The notes under the pieces were generated by a model, which had not been told where the DNA came from, searched no databases, and saw nothing but the letters and a program-made list of their open reading frames with translations. From positions 224,258 to 288,257 of the forward strand of contig NZ_FOSK01000007.1 of the NCBI RefSeq assembly GCF_900114245.1: 64,000 bases of DNA, read 5' to 3'. Of this stretch, positions 1-9,170 are shown piece after piece (the stretch's first letter is position 1; every line of letters starts with the position of its first letter). Both the position numbers and the translations under genes were made by a program. The stretch is from Pseudovibrio ascidiaceicola (GTDB lineage: Bacteria > Pseudomonadota > Alphaproteobacteria > Rhizobiales > Stappiaceae).

Positions 1-1
1 G

Positions 2-1504
2 GAAGTTGACAGTATCATTCTAGCTGAGCCGGGCATTGAGAATGTCGTGACCCGCGCCTTCCCTGTTGGTGTACGCGGTGGCGGTGGCAACAACGCTCCT
101 GCTGATCTGATTGGCTCCATCGACATTGAGTTTGCTGACTTCTGCTGCCGCCCGTCGGCAAAGGAGATCTTTAACAGCGTTCGTGAGAAAACCTCTCTGC
201 TTCCGGGTATCAAGGTTGAATCCCGGCAGGTTGAGGGTGGCCCTCCAACTGGTAAAGACATCCAGCTGCAGATTAACTCAAACAATTACGAAGCAGCTGT
301 TGCTGCGGCAAATCGTGTTCGTAATCACATCGACACTGTTGATGGCTTGCGTGACCAGGAAGACAGCCGTCCTTTACCGGGGATCGACTGGGAACTGACC
401 ATCAATCGCGAAAAAGCAGCTCGTTATAAGGCTGATATTGCGGCTGTGGGCGCTATGGTTCAGCTTGTAACCAACGGTGTTTTGATTGGTGACTATCGCC
501 CGTCTGACTCAGAGGATGAAGTGGACATTCGTGTTCGCCTTCCTGAGAGCGAGCGGACTTTGGACAAGTTTGATGAGCTGCGTCTTCGCACTCAGCTGGG
601 TCAGATTCCTCTCTCCAACTTTGTGGAGCGGACACCCAAGCAGAAGGTTTCCAGCATTACACGCCGCAATGGCATGTTCTCTCTGGATGTTAAAGCTGGT
701 GTTGATAAAGACCGCTTCCTCGTGACCGAGAAAGAGGCAGAGATTCAGGAATGGATCGATGCTCAGCAATGGCCGGACGGAGTGTTCATCAAGTTCCGCG
801 GAGCGAATGAAGAGCAAGCCAAATCTCAGGCCTTCCTCATGAAGGCAATGATTGGTGCGCTGTTCCTGATGTTTATCATTCTGCTGACTCAGTACAACAG
901 CTTCTACCAGAGCTTCCTGACGCTCTCGACTGTGGTTATGAGTGTGTTTGGTGTGCTGCTTGGCATGTTGGTGACGGGGCAGAAGTTCTCAATCATCATG
1001 ACTGGTACCGGCATTGTGGCGCTGGCAGGTATCGTGGTGAACAACGCGATCGTGCTTATTGATACCTATAACCGCTTCCGTGAAGATGGGCAGAGCCCGG
1101 TGGATGCTGCACTGCGCACCAGTGCACAGCGTGTCCGTCCGGTGATGCTGACCACAATCACCACGATTGCTGGCCTTATTCCTATGGCAACGCAAATCAG
1201 CTTTGACTTTGCCAATCAGGTCACCACCTTTGGCAGCGTCACGGCAAGTTGGTGGGTTCAACTCTCAACCGCGGTGATCTCCGGTCTGGCGTTCTCAACA
1301 ATGTTGACGCTGGTTGTGATTCCGATTGCTCTGGTAATGCCAATGCATCTGGCAAATGGTTATGGGCGGGTTGCAAACAGGCGCAAGAATCAGATGTCTG
1401 CAGGTCAATATGCGCTGGCCAATGGCAATGAAGATCCGAAAGAGCCAAGCTTCGGTGATGATACTTCTGAAGAGGTCAAGCGGGTTCCTGAAGCCGCTGA
1501 GTAA
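2..1504 (+). CDS. RND-family efflux transporter, C-terminal part (5' end outside window)
   Basis: The reading frame is open from the left edge, so this is the 3' part of a longer gene; about 500 codons are visible. The first half is soluble and resembles the second periplasmic porter domain of an AcrB-type inner-membrane pump. From about 840 onward come hydrophobic segments typical of the last transmembrane bundle (ALFLMFIILL, then VALAGIVVNNAIVLIDTYN, then RPVMLTTITTIAGLIPMA). The NNAIVLID and RPVMLTT blocks are characteristic of RND pumps driven by proton flow. A charged tail of about 50 residues follows. The substrate cannot be told, and the usual membrane-fusion partner would lie to the left. 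A hairpin terminator follows the stop. Confidence 0.9.
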   Translation, partial: EVDSIILAEPGIENVVTRAFPVGVRGGGGNNAPADLIGSIDIEFADFCCRPSAKEIFNSVREKTSLLPGIKVESRQVEGGPPTGKDIQLQINSNNYEAAVAAANRVRNHIDTVDGLRDQEDSRPLPGIDWELTINREKAARYKADIAAVGAMVQLVTNGVLIGDYRPSDSEDEVDIRVRLPESERTLDKFDELRLRTQLGQIPLSNFVERTPKQKVSSITRRNGMFSLDVKAGVDKDRFLVTEKEAEIQEWIDAQQWPDGVFIKFRGANEEQAKSQAFLMKAMIGALFLMFIILLTQYNSFYQSFLTLSTVVMSVFGVLLGMLVTGQKFSIIMTGTGIVALAGIVVNNAIVLIDTYNRFREDGQSPVDAALRTSAQRVRPVMLTTITTIAGLIPMATQISFDFANQVTTFGSVTASWWVQLSTAVISGLAFSTMLTLVVIPIALVMPMHLANGYGRVANRRKNQMSAGQYALANGNEDPKEPSFGDDTSEEVKRVPEAAE

Positions 1505-1531
1505 GGCTGACACGCATAACAAATGCAAAAG

Positions 1532-1554
1532 AGGCTGCTTCGGCAGCCTTTTTT
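1532..1554 (+). terminator. Rho-independent terminator of the RND pump gene
   Basis: A 7-bp stem (AGGCTGC/GCAGCCT) with a TTCG tetraloop is followed by a run of T, 28 bases after the stop codon. Confidence 0.85.
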
Positions 1555-1646
1555 ATTGCCTGCTTCAGGAGGCAGGACGCTGGCGGCAAATCATATGAGA
1601 TGCTTGTGGTCCCTCCGGCAAACCCAACCAACGGATTGCAGGGCTC

Positions 1647-1680
1647 ACAAAAAAGGCCGCGGAGTGATCCACGGCCTTAT
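1647..1680 (-). terminator. Terminator downstream of pssA
   Basis: Read on the minus strand, AAGGCCG and CGGCCTT arms enclose a short loop and are followed by six T. It lies just past the pssA stop and faces the RND terminator. Confidence 0.75.
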
Positions 1681-1702
1681 CAAATCAAATTGGGCTTTGC
1701 GC

Positions 1703-2650
1703 CTAGTCGCTGCTCTTTTCCTTTTCCTGTTTCGGATCAGGAACGCCAGCTTTCGCTATATCTTCGAGGCTCACTTTCAAAGACGTCTTGTCTTCTGAGA
1801 CGCTTTCCTCCTCGATCTCGGTGGTCACCACATCGCAATCGGCATGGCTGCCCTTCCCGTTCACGCAGTGGATTTTGTAGGAACGCCATGCAAACGGGAT
1901 AGAGATGAGATAGCCAACGCCGATCACGGTCAGACACTCGAAGGGATAACTTGCGGCAAGTGCAACGATACCGACAGCGACAACGAACAGCGGCAGAACC
2001 CATTCGCGGCGAATGTGCGTACCGATCTGCTTGCCGGAGAAGGTTGGCAGCTGGCTGACCATCAGGAGACCAATGAACATGGTGTAGAGCGCAACAGGCA
2101 GAGCCAGCTCGTTCCAATGCGGCACACCCAAACGTTCCAGATAGATCGGCAGCAGAACCGTCAGTGCGCCTGCTGGAGCGGGAACTCCGGTGAAGAACTT
2201 GTTGGCCCACTTTGGCTTGTTTGGGTCGTCCAGCGCCACGTTAAACCGCGCCAATCGCAATGCCATGCAGATGGAAAACAGCAGAGAGGCGATCCAGCCG
2301 AGGGAGCTGGCATCTTCCAGCATCCAAGCGTAAAGGATAATGCCTGGAGCAACGCCAAAGTTCACGAAGTCGGCGAGCGAGTCCAGCTCAGCACCAAACT
2401 TCGTGGACCCCTTGAGCATGCGTGCGACACGTCCGTCCAGAGCATCCAGAATAGCGGCGAGGAAGATGGCTGCAATCGCCATATCCCACCTGTCTTCCAT
2501 AGCCATGCGAATGGCTGTCAGGCCGGAACATAGCGCCAGCAAGGTGACGACGTTTGGTAAAACAATACGAAGTGGAATACGCTTGCGCGCTGCCCCTTTC
2601 GCATTGGTGGTTTGACCTCCCGGTTCATAGGGAGGAAATGGATTTGACAC
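1703..2650 (-). CDS. pssA: CDP-diacylglycerol--serine O-phosphatidyltransferase
   Basis: Transfers phosphatidate from CDP-diacylglycerol to serine, making phosphatidylserine in the inner membrane. The 315-residue protein carries the CDP-alcohol phosphotransferase signature near residues 69-94: LDGRVAR, a spacer, then FGAELDSLAD with the paired aspartates that bind metal. Several hydrophobic segments follow, then a charged C-terminal tail of about 50 residues. The start is GTG at 2650, with AAGG about 10 bases upstream. It lies 11 bases after psd on the same strand, so the two form a phosphatidylethanolamine operon in which this gene makes the substrate of Psd. Confidence 0.93.
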   Translation of the reverse strand: MSNPFPPYEPGGQTTNAKGAARKRIPLRIVLPNVVTLLALCSGLTAIRMAMEDRWDMAIAAIFLAAILDALDGRVARMLKGSTKFGAELDSLADFVNFGVAPGIILYAWMLEDASSLGWIASLLFSICMALRLARFNVALDDPNKPKWANKFFTGVPAPAGALTVLLPIYLERLGVPHWNELALPVALYTMFIGLLMVSQLPTFSGKQIGTHIRREWVLPLFVVAVGIVALAASYPFECLTVIGVGYLISIPFAWRSYKIHCVNGKGSHADCDVVTTEIEEESVSEDKTSLKVSLEDIAKAGVPDPKQEKEKSSD

Positions 2651-2661
2651 GCTATACTACC

Positions 2662-3363
2662 TTAAGAAACGCGGGCAACGATATCGCCTGCTTCTTCATC
2701 TTTCAGATTTGCCAGAATACTCTCACCAGCAATCATGGTCTGGCCAAGGGCAATCTGTGGCTTTGTCCCCTGAGGCAGGTAAACATCAAGACGGGATCCA
2801 AAGCGGATCAGACCGAAGCGATCACCTGCAGAAATGTTTTCGCCCTCTTTCACGAAGCACACAATACGGCGTGCTACGAGGCCGGCGATTTGCACAACAC
2901 CGATACGGGCGTTGTCGTTTTCAATGATCAGGCCATTGCGCTCATTGTGCTCACTTGCCTTGTCCAGTTCTGCATTCACGAACTTTCCGGCTTTGTAAGC
3001 GACGCGCGTGATACGACCTGCCATTGGTGCACGATTTACGTGACAGTTGAAGACGTCCATGAAGATGCAAACACGCATCATCGGCTGATCGCCCATATCC
3101 AGCTCCCGAGGTGGGATCGCAGACCCCATCAGACACACGGTTCCGTCTGCGGGGGAAACAATCAGGCCATCTTTAACAGGAGTGACACGCGGCGGATCGC
3201 GGAAGAAGTAACAGACCCATCCGGTCAGGAAAAGGCCGATCCAGAAAAGGGGGGACCAGAACCATCCTAAAATGATGGTCAGGACAGCTGCAATGGCGAT
3301 AAACGGGTAGCCTTCTTTATGAATAGGAACCAGTGTCTTGGAAATGCTGTCCGCCAAAGACAT
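2662..3363 (-). CDS. psd: Phosphatidylserine decarboxylase proenzyme, short form
   Basis: Decarboxylates phosphatidylserine to phosphatidylethanolamine. With the ATG at 3363 the protein is 233 residues, the usual length of the short alphaproteobacterial form; a GTG nine bases upstream is a weaker choice. Two hydrophobic segments near the N-terminus ([20 protein letters not shown]) anchor it. The motif [11 protein letters not shown] near the C-terminus contains the Gly-Ser bond where this family self-cleaves to make the pyruvoyl group. An AGG ribosome-binding site lies 8 bases before the ATG. First gene of the psd-pssA operon. Confidence 0.93.
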   Translation of the reverse strand: MSLADSISKTLVPIHKEGYPFIAIAAVLTIILGWFWSPLFWIGLFLTGWVCYFFRDPPRVTPVKDGLIVSPADGTVCLMGSAIPPRELDMGDQPMMRVCIFMDVFNCHVNRAPMAGRITRVAYKAGKFVNAELDKASEHNERNGLIIENDNARIGVVQIAGLVARRIVCFVKEGENISAGDRFGLIRFGSRLDVYLPQGTKPQIALGQTMIAGESILANLKDEEAGDIVARVS

Positions 3364-3519
3364 CTTTACCACCTTTGCTAGAGTGAGGGGTTCAGCTATT
3401 GAACCCCTCAGACGTTAAGTTTCTGCTCATAGAGCAACTCAGAGAGATCTGTGCAAGCAACTCTAGCTTATTTAAACAGAGATTCCCCTGATTGCGCGCA
3501 GAGCAATCACTTGAACCCA

Positions 3520-5460
3520 CTATTTCTTATCAGTTATGCCCTCAATTTGGCTTTCTTCGGCACTTTTACCTCTGGAAATGAAGCCCTGATCATCTTCACG
3601 CATCTGCGCAAGACGTGCTTCAGCTTCACTGACTTCACGCTGGCGGCTCCACATAGAAGCGTAGAGACCATCATTTGCCATCAGTTCAGCATGCGTCCCC
3701 TGCTCTACCGCTTCACCCGCCTTTAGAACGAGGATCTGATCTGCGTTCACCACGGTGGAGAGACGGTGGGCGATGACAAGCGTGGTCCGGTCTTTGGAGA
3801 CAATGTCCAGAGCTGACTGAATTTCCTGCTCCGTGTGCGTGTCCAAAGCCGAGGTTGCTTCATCAAGAATGAGGATCGGCGGACTTTTCAGGATGGTGCG
3901 CGCAATCGCGACACGCTGCTTTTCACCGCCTGAAAGCTTCAGACCACGTTCGCCCACTTCACTTTCATAACCATGAGGCAAAGCTTCGATGAAGTGATCG
4001 ATCTGAGCCAGTCTGGCTGCCTCTCTCACTTCTTCATCTGAAGCTCCGACGCGGCCATAGCGGATGTTGTAGGCGATGTTGTCGTTGAACAGAACCGTAT
4101 CCTGAGGAACCATGCCGATGTGATCGCGCAGGGATTTCTGCGTCACTTCGCGGACATCCTTGCCATCAATGGTGATGCGGCCTGAGGTGACATCATAGAA
4201 GCGGAACAATAGACGGGAAATCGTGGACTTGCCCGCTCCAGATGGACCAACAATCGCGATGGTGCTTCCTGCAGGCACTTCGAAATTCACGCCTTTCAGG
4301 ATAGGACGCTCTTCGTCGTAGTGGAAGTGCACGTCTTCGAATTTGATGGTGGCTTCTTTGACCTTCAGGTTCTCCGCAAGCGGCTCATCCTGAATTTCAG
4401 GTTCTACGGCCAGTACGGAGAACATGGCTTCCAGATCAGCAATACCCTGACGGATTTCGCGATAAATGAAGCCAATGAAGTTGAGCGGAACAGACAGCTG
4501 CATGAGCAGCGCGTTGATCATGACGAAATCACCGATGGTCTGCTCGCCGCGCTGAATTGCCATTGCAGACATGACCATACACGTCGTCATGCCTGCGCCG
4601 AGGATCAGTGCCTGCCCGAAGTTGAGCCAGGAAAGCGAGGTCCATGTTTTGATTGCAGCGCGCTCATAGCCGCGCATTGCCTTGTCAAAACGGCCACGTT
4701 CCATTTCCTCGTTACCGAAATATTTGACGGTTTCAAAGTTTAGAAGGCTGTCAACGGACTTGCTGTTTGCATCATTGTCCGCGTTGTTCATATCACGGCG
4801 GATCTGGATACGCTTATCGGAGGCCACGACTGTGTAGTAGACGTAGGCAAAGACCGTTGCACCGACGACCAGGACATACCAGAGGCCAAACTGGAACCAG
4901 ATCACAACCGCCATCATCGCAAATTCGACGACCGTCGGGATACCGCTCAGGATCGTGAAACGGACAATGCCTTCAATGCCCTTCACTCCACGGTCGATCA
5001 CACGCGTCAGGCCACCCGTGCGGCGTGACAGGTGGTAGCGGAGAGACAAGGCATGGAGGTGCTGGAAGGTTAAATTGGCGAGTTCGCGAACGGCGTGGAG
5101 GCCAACGCTTGAAAAGATCGCGTCACGGATCTGGTTGAACCCGACAGCCATTGTTCTGGCGACATTGAAGGCCAGAACCAACATGATTGGCGCGACAAGA
5201 ATTGGCGGCAACCATTTTGGTAAAACGCTGGCGTCAGTCAGAGCATCTGTTGCCCATGCATAAAGATAGGGTGCGAAAACGGTAATAATTTTTGCGACAA
5301 TCAACGCCGCGAGGGCCAGAACGACACGCTTTTTAAGCTCCGGCCTTGCATCTGGCCACATGTAAACCCAAAGGGTTTTCAGTGAACGAAGCAAGCCTTT
5401 ATCGTCTGCATCCAAAGCAGGGGCGGATTTTGCCTGCTGTTTTTTGCTTGTTGCAGTCAT
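3520..5460 (-). CDS. Atm1-type ABC exporter (fused membrane and ATPase domains)
   Basis: A half-transporter of 646 residues: an N-terminal six-helix ABC membrane domain, then an ATPase domain with Walker A GPSGAGKST, signature LSGGEKQR and Walker B ILILDEATSALD. The long N-terminal extension and the membrane-domain text (LTRVIDRGVKGIEGIVRF, NFETVKYFGNEEME) match the Atm1/HMT1 group, which exports glutathione-linked metals or sulfur compounds. The substrate here is inferred from family only. The ATG at 5460 has AAGG 8 bases upstream, whereas the in-frame ATG at 5526 has no ribosome-binding site. Transcribed alone. Confidence 0.88.
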   Translation of the reverse strand: MTATSKKQQAKSAPALDADDKGLLRSLKTLWVYMWPDARPELKKRVVLALAALIVAKIITVFAPYLYAWATDALTDASVLPKWLPPILVAPIMLVLAFNVARTMAVGFNQIRDAIFSSVGLHAVRELANLTFQHLHALSLRYHLSRRTGGLTRVIDRGVKGIEGIVRFTILSGIPTVVEFAMMAVVIWFQFGLWYVLVVGATVFAYVYYTVVASDKRIQIRRDMNNADNDANSKSVDSLLNFETVKYFGNEEMERGRFDKAMRGYERAAIKTWTSLSWLNFGQALILGAGMTTCMVMSAMAIQRGEQTIGDFVMINALLMQLSVPLNFIGFIYREIRQGIADLEAMFSVLAVEPEIQDEPLAENLKVKEATIKFEDVHFHYDEERPILKGVNFEVPAGSTIAIVGPSGAGKSTISRLLFRFYDVTSGRITIDGKDVREVTQKSLRDHIGMVPQDTVLFNDNIAYNIRYGRVGASDEEVREAARLAQIDHFIEALPHGYESEVGERGLKLSGGEKQRVAIARTILKSPPILILDEATSALDTHTEQEIQSALDIVSKDRTTLVIAHRLSTVVNADQILVLKAGEAVEQGTHAELMANDGLYASMWSRQREVSEAEARLAQMREDDQGFISRGKSAEESQIEGITDKK

Positions 5461-5608
5461 GCTAGTGCCTTGTTGCCCGGCACGCTTCTTAAAACGCAGA
5501 AGCGGTTGGCGAATTAGGAATGTCATATCAGAAGAGCAATGATCCAGAACGCGTCCATTGCCATCAGATTGGAGAGAGTCTTTCGCCCTCTTTTGAAACG
5601 CGCTCTTA

Positions 5609-5641
5609 TCCGAAAACCGGAACCACTTTTCGGGAGCACGC
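5609..5641 (+). repeat. Short intergenic palindromic repeat, copy 1
   Basis: A 33-base unit beginning TCCGAAAACCGG and ending GGGAGCACGC. A second copy with a few changes lies at 15646-15678. Outer arms CCGAAAA and TTTTCGG can pair. Similar CCGAAAA...CACTTTTC...GGA units are common between genes in Rhizobiales genomes (from memory). It lies downstream of the minus-strand LysM gene. Confidence 0.7.
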
Positions 5642-5660
5642 AGTAGGATCGCAAACCAGA

Positions 5661-5691
5661 GAAAGCGCTGGATTGTTCATCCAGCGCTTTC
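5661..5691. repeat. Perfect 12-bp inverted repeat
   Basis: GAAAGCGCTGGA and TCCAGCGCTTTC flank a 7-base loop. There is no long T run on either strand, so it is either a weak terminator for the LysM gene or part of the adjacent repeat cluster. Confidence 0.6.
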
Positions 5692-5701
5692 CTAAAGATC
5701 A

Positions 5702-5752
5702 ATCTGGAAAGCTTTCTCTTCTTAAATAGGACGTTCGAAGAGAAGAATCCAG
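5702..5752. other. Imperfect hairpin just downstream of the LysM gene
   Basis: Arms TTCTCTTCTT (5712-5721) and AAGAGAAGAA (5737-5746) pair over 10 bp, and flanking ATCTGGA/TCCAGAT can extend the stem. It starts right after the LysM stop codon and probably helps 3'-end formation. Confidence 0.45.
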
Positions 5753-5753
5753 A

Positions 5754-7193
5754 TCAGTTATTAATTGTTTTCCAATTCAGATCAGCCACAGGCAACATGA
5801 ACACCTGTCCCGGGAAGATCATATCCGGATTTTGGATCTGCTGGCTGTTGGCCTGATAGATGGTGGTGTAGCGTGTGCCTTTGCCATAGAGACGGCGGGA
5901 AATGGTCCAAAGGTTATCGCCACGGCGGATGATAACATTTGGCAGTTCGCCGATGCCAACAGTTGCAGATGCCCCTTTTGAACCAGACCCTTCCGCGACA
6001 AGGCGAACCGGGATCATGGCAACGTCATTTTCACCCTTGGTGAAGACAACCTGTGCGCGGGCTTCCACTTTACCGTCGGTGTTCTCCACTTTGTCAGCTC
6101 TGACTTCCACATTGCCAGCTGGGATTGTTTTTTCGGCTTCTACGAGCCAGCGCCCTTCGGTGCCTGCCTGCGCTTCGCCAACAAACTCTTCGCCCACATA
6201 GACACGAACTTGCGCGCCTGGCTCACTTTCGCCAGCAACGAAGACCTTGCCCTTCTCAGTTTCAACGGCTTTGACAGTCAGCTGCGGCTCTTCAGTTGCC
6301 GCTGCAACCGGTGCTGCAGGTGTTTCTGCAGGCGCCGGAGTTTGCGTAGCAACTTCAACAGGAGCTTCAGCAGTCTGTGCAGCTTCTGGAGCAGGCGCAG
6401 ATACTGCGTTTACAGGTGCAGGCGTCTCGGTGACAGCGACTTCAGTTTTTGCAGGCGCTTGCGCTGGTTTATCAGCCGCAGCGTTAACCGGAGCTTCTTC
6501 CTTCGCACCAGGGATCTGTGCAACGGCAACTTCAGCAGGAGCAGCGGTTTCAGGCGCCTTTGCATTCGCTGTTTCGACTGGCTCTGCAGTCACTGGTGTT
6601 TCTGGCAGCTGGAGAATCTTTGATGGTGCGTCTGGTTCATTGAGAACAACCAAAACCTCGCCAGTTTCGTCTTCAGGCACAGACACTGCAATGTGTTGCT
6701 GCGAGCCACTCTTTTCCTGAGTTTCCTGATTGGTCGCTTCAAGGCTGACGTCGTGATCGCCCGGCTTCAGCGGTCTTTCAAGAACAATCGCAAATTCACC
6801 ACTGTTGTTCGCAATACCTTTGCCGACCACATCCCCGTTGGAGATGAGTGCAACAATGGAACCAGCTTCAGCGCGGCCAGCGACAACGGCATCGCCTGAT
6901 GGCTCAACGCGCATCACATCGAAACTTGGAACATTGTCGGTGGTAACAGCGGCTGTATCCAGCTGAGTGGTCACTTCAGGGGCTTTGCCAGCTTCTGCCT
7001 TGTCCGTCTGAGTGCCCGACGAGTTGAGCTGTACTTTGCCATTTGCAGCAGCCTCCAGCTTTGCAACAGCCTTTTCAGCTTCTGCAACAACCGAAGTATC
7101 TTCCTTGCTCAGGTAGTACGCCCCCGCACCGATTGCGCCTGCAGCTACAGCCACAGCAACTGTCAGCAACCAGTTCATCCCCGATTTCGACAT
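5754..7193 (-). CDS. Membrane-anchored LysM peptidoglycan-binding protein
   Basis: A 479-residue protein. It opens with an uncleaved membrane anchor (WLLTVAVAVAAGAIGAGAYYL), then a long Ala/Pro/Glu-rich low-complexity region with two Ig-like repeats (AGRAEAGSIVALISNG and AGESEPGAQVRVYVGEEFVG). The C-terminal LysM domain (IIRRGDNLWTISRRLYG through IFPGQVFMLP) binds peptidoglycan. Such proteins are widespread in Rhizobiales, but their exact role is not established. The ATG at 7193 starts MSKSGMNW. An upstream ATG at 7241 would add 16 residues lacking any signal. The gene is monocistronic, and the hairpins at 5661-5752 follow it. Confidence 0.85.
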   Translation of the reverse strand: MSKSGMNWLLTVAVAVAAGAIGAGAYYLSKEDTSVVAEAEKAVAKLEAAANGKVQLNSSGTQTDKAEAGKAPEVTTQLDTAAVTTDNVPSFDVMRVEPSGDAVVAGRAEAGSIVALISNGDVVGKGIANNSGEFAIVLERPLKPGDHDVSLEATNQETQEKSGSQQHIAVSVPEDETGEVLVVLNEPDAPSKILQLPETPVTAEPVETANAKAPETAAPAEVAVAQIPGAKEEAPVNAAADKPAQAPAKTEVAVTETPAPVNAVSAPAPEAAQTAEAPVEVATQTPAPAETPAAPVAAATEEPQLTVKAVETEKGKVFVAGESEPGAQVRVYVGEEFVGEAQAGTEGRWLVEAEKTIPAGNVEVRADKVENTDGKVEARAQVVFTKGENDVAMIPVRLVAEGSGSKGASATVGIGELPNVIIRRGDNLWTISRRLYGKGTRYTTIYQANSQQIQNPDMIFPGQVFMLPVADLNWKTINN

Positions 7194-7459
7194 GGTTCTC
7201 AATTGCTCCTCAAGCAGACCATAGTTCACTCGACATGGCATGCTTTGACATTATATCAGATTGTCCGGATATCAGTTTATCCGGCTGTCTGTTTTGCTTA
7301 GCTTTGTGCAAAAAGGACAGACTTTAATCGTGTTTGTTATACATGTTTAACCCGAGGGGCAAGGTGCACCATGTCAGGCAAGTTGCGCATGTGGTGAAGT
7401 TAACCTCAATTTACGAGCCTTGCTTGACGTTCCCCCTAGCCTAATGCGACAGAATACCT

Positions 7460-8050
7460 ATGAAAACCTTGAAAAGCATCTGCGTATATTGCGGCTCCAA
7501 TGCTGGAAGTCAGCCGCTGTTTGAAAAAGCGGCGATTCAGCTTGGTGAATTATTAGCCCGTGAAGGGATTCGACTCGTTTATGGTGGCGGATCCATTGGA
7601 CTTATGGGAGCTGTTGCGAAAACTGTTCTTGAAAATGGCGGTGAAGTCACCGGTGTCATTCCAAAGTTCCTGAAGGAACGAGAAGTGATGCTGGAAGACG
7701 CTCATGAGCTGATCGTTACTCAGGACATGCATGAGCGCAAACGTACCATGTTTGAAAAAGCAGATGCGTTTATCGCGCTGCCTGGTGGTATCGGCACTCT
7801 TGAGGAACTTGTGGAGATGCTGACCTGGGCTCAGCTTGGTCGCCATGACAAGCCTATGCTGCTTCTCAACCTTGATCAGTTCTGGACGCCACTGGTGGAA
7901 TTGCTCGACCACATGCGCAGTCTTGGCTTTATTCGTCCGGACAGCGACATCACCTACGAGATCACCGAGGACGTTGCTCAAAGCGTCGATATTCTTTGCA
8001 AGGCCATTGAGGGCTGCAAAGTTGAACATCCTGATTTGAAGGATATGTAA
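7460..8050 (+). CDS. LOG-family nucleoside 5'-monophosphate phosphoribohydrolase
   Basis: A 196-residue Rossmann-fold protein of the LOG ("lysine decarboxylase-like", YvdD/PpnN-related) family. The defining motif LPGGIGTLEELVEMLTW is present near residues 108-124, as is the N-terminal CVYCGSNAG block with GGGSIGLMG. Characterised members remove the base from cytokinin or other nucleoside monophosphates. Despite old annotation they are not lysine decarboxylases. It stands alone on the plus strand and shares a terminator with rarD. Confidence 0.9.
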   Translation: MKTLKSICVYCGSNAGSQPLFEKAAIQLGELLAREGIRLVYGGGSIGLMGAVAKTVLENGGEVTGVIPKFLKEREVMLEDAHELIVTQDMHERKRTMFEKADAFIALPGGIGTLEELVEMLTWAQLGRHDKPMLLLNLDQFWTPLVELLDHMRSLGFIRPDSDITYEITEDVAQSVDILCKAIEGCKVEHPDLKDM

Positions 8051-8051
8051 C

Positions 8052-8085
8052 AAAAAAGGCCGCTGAGTTTGCAGCGGCCTTTTTT
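8052..8085. terminator. Bidirectional terminator between the LOG gene and rarD
   Basis: Stem AAGGCCGCTG/CAGCGGCCTT with a 6-base loop is flanked by A6 on the left and T6 on the right, so it can serve both convergent genes. Confidence 0.9.
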
Positions 8086-8105
8086 AATTGCGATCCATTT
8101 GACTG

Positions 8106-9047
8106 CTACGCAAGCTTCGCAACGCGGCGTCTTGCCATCACACCGTCGACCGAGAAGATGACGAGTGAGAACCAGATCATCCCAAAAGCCAGCAGACCTT
8201 CTAGTGACAGCTCTTCACCAAACAGCCATATGGCGCTGAGGAAGTGGATGGATGGTGCGATGTATTGCAGGAAACCAATGTAAATCATCGGCAGCCGGCG
8301 CGCAGCAAAGGCGAAAACCACCAATGGAACTGCCGTGATCACCCCTGTGAACAGCAGCAGTGACAAGAACCATGGGTGCTCCACTGGAATTGCGGGATAA
8401 ATGCCGCCGGAGCCAGCCTGCGCGAAGTACCAGATGCCGACAAGAGCGAACGGCATGACGAGCAGGACTTCCACCAATTGGCCAGCAACAGCGCTTACAG
8501 GGGCTTGCTTGCGCACATAACCGTAGAGCGCAAAGCTCAGGGCCAACACAACAGATACCCACGGCAGCTCACCAACCTCAAAGGTTTTGTAGAGTACGGC
8601 GAAGATGGTAATTGCCAGCGCTGCGAGCTGTGCTTTGGACAGGCGTTCAGACAACAGAACAACGCCCAAGCCCACGCTGACAAGCGGGTTGATGAAGTAG
8701 CCGAGGCTGGCATCCAGCACCCTGCCCGTTTCAACCGACCAGATAAAGATGGTCCAGTTGACGCTGATGACTGAAGCTGACACCAGAAGGTAGCGCAGGC
8801 GGGAGAAATCGCAGAAGATGGCGAAGACCTCTTTGCGAAGCTTGCTCATGACCAGAAACGCACCAAGGAACAGCACGGAGCCAATCACGCGGTAGCAGAT
8901 CACGATGATCGCTGGCATGTCTGCTGTGAGCTTATAGTACATGGGAGCAAAGCCCCACATGAGATAAGCAGATACTGCTGCGATCAGTCCAGCCTTGAAC
9001 GCTTCTGGCGTGCTTAGCGGATCAGCAGCGGACGCTGACTGGCTCAT
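8106..9047 (-). CDS. rarD: RarD-type EamA permease
   Basis: A 313-residue integral membrane protein with about ten hydrophobic segments, belonging to the RarD branch of the drug/metabolite transporter superfamily. Diagnostic text includes SAYLMWGFAPMYYK near the N-terminus and ISVNWTIFIWSVETGRVLDASLGYFINP, matching the conserved RarD core. E. coli RarD was first noted for chloramphenicol sensitivity, but its physiological substrate is unknown. Transcribed alone and convergent with the LOG gene. Confidence 0.88.
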   Translation of the reverse strand: MSQSASAADPLSTPEAFKAGLIAAVSAYLMWGFAPMYYKLTADMPAIIVICYRVIGSVLFLGAFLVMSKLRKEVFAIFCDFSRLRYLLVSASVISVNWTIFIWSVETGRVLDASLGYFINPLVSVGLGVVLLSERLSKAQLAALAITIFAVLYKTFEVGELPWVSVVLALSFALYGYVRKQAPVSAVAGQLVEVLLVMPFALVGIWYFAQAGSGGIYPAIPVEHPWFLSLLLFTGVITAVPLVVFAFAARRLPMIYIGFLQYIAPSIHFLSAIWLFGEELSLEGLLAFGMIWFSLVIFSVDGVMARRRVAKLA

Positions 9048-9098
9048 TCAACCCTCATATTACAGCGTAAACAGGCGCCAGAGATCCTGACGCCAGTT

Positions 9099-9133
9099 AA
9101 AAAAGGAAGGCGTGGCCGCGCATCCGCGACCAC
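9099..9133 (-). terminator. Probable terminator of cimA
   Basis: On the minus strand a 9-bp stem (GTGGTCGCG/CGCGGCCAC, one G-U) with a 4-base loop is followed, 7 bases later, by six T. The spacing to the T run is longer than ideal. Confidence 0.5.
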
Positions 9134-9170
9134 AAATCATTTCGTTTTCAAGAGCCTTTGATAGCCCTTA

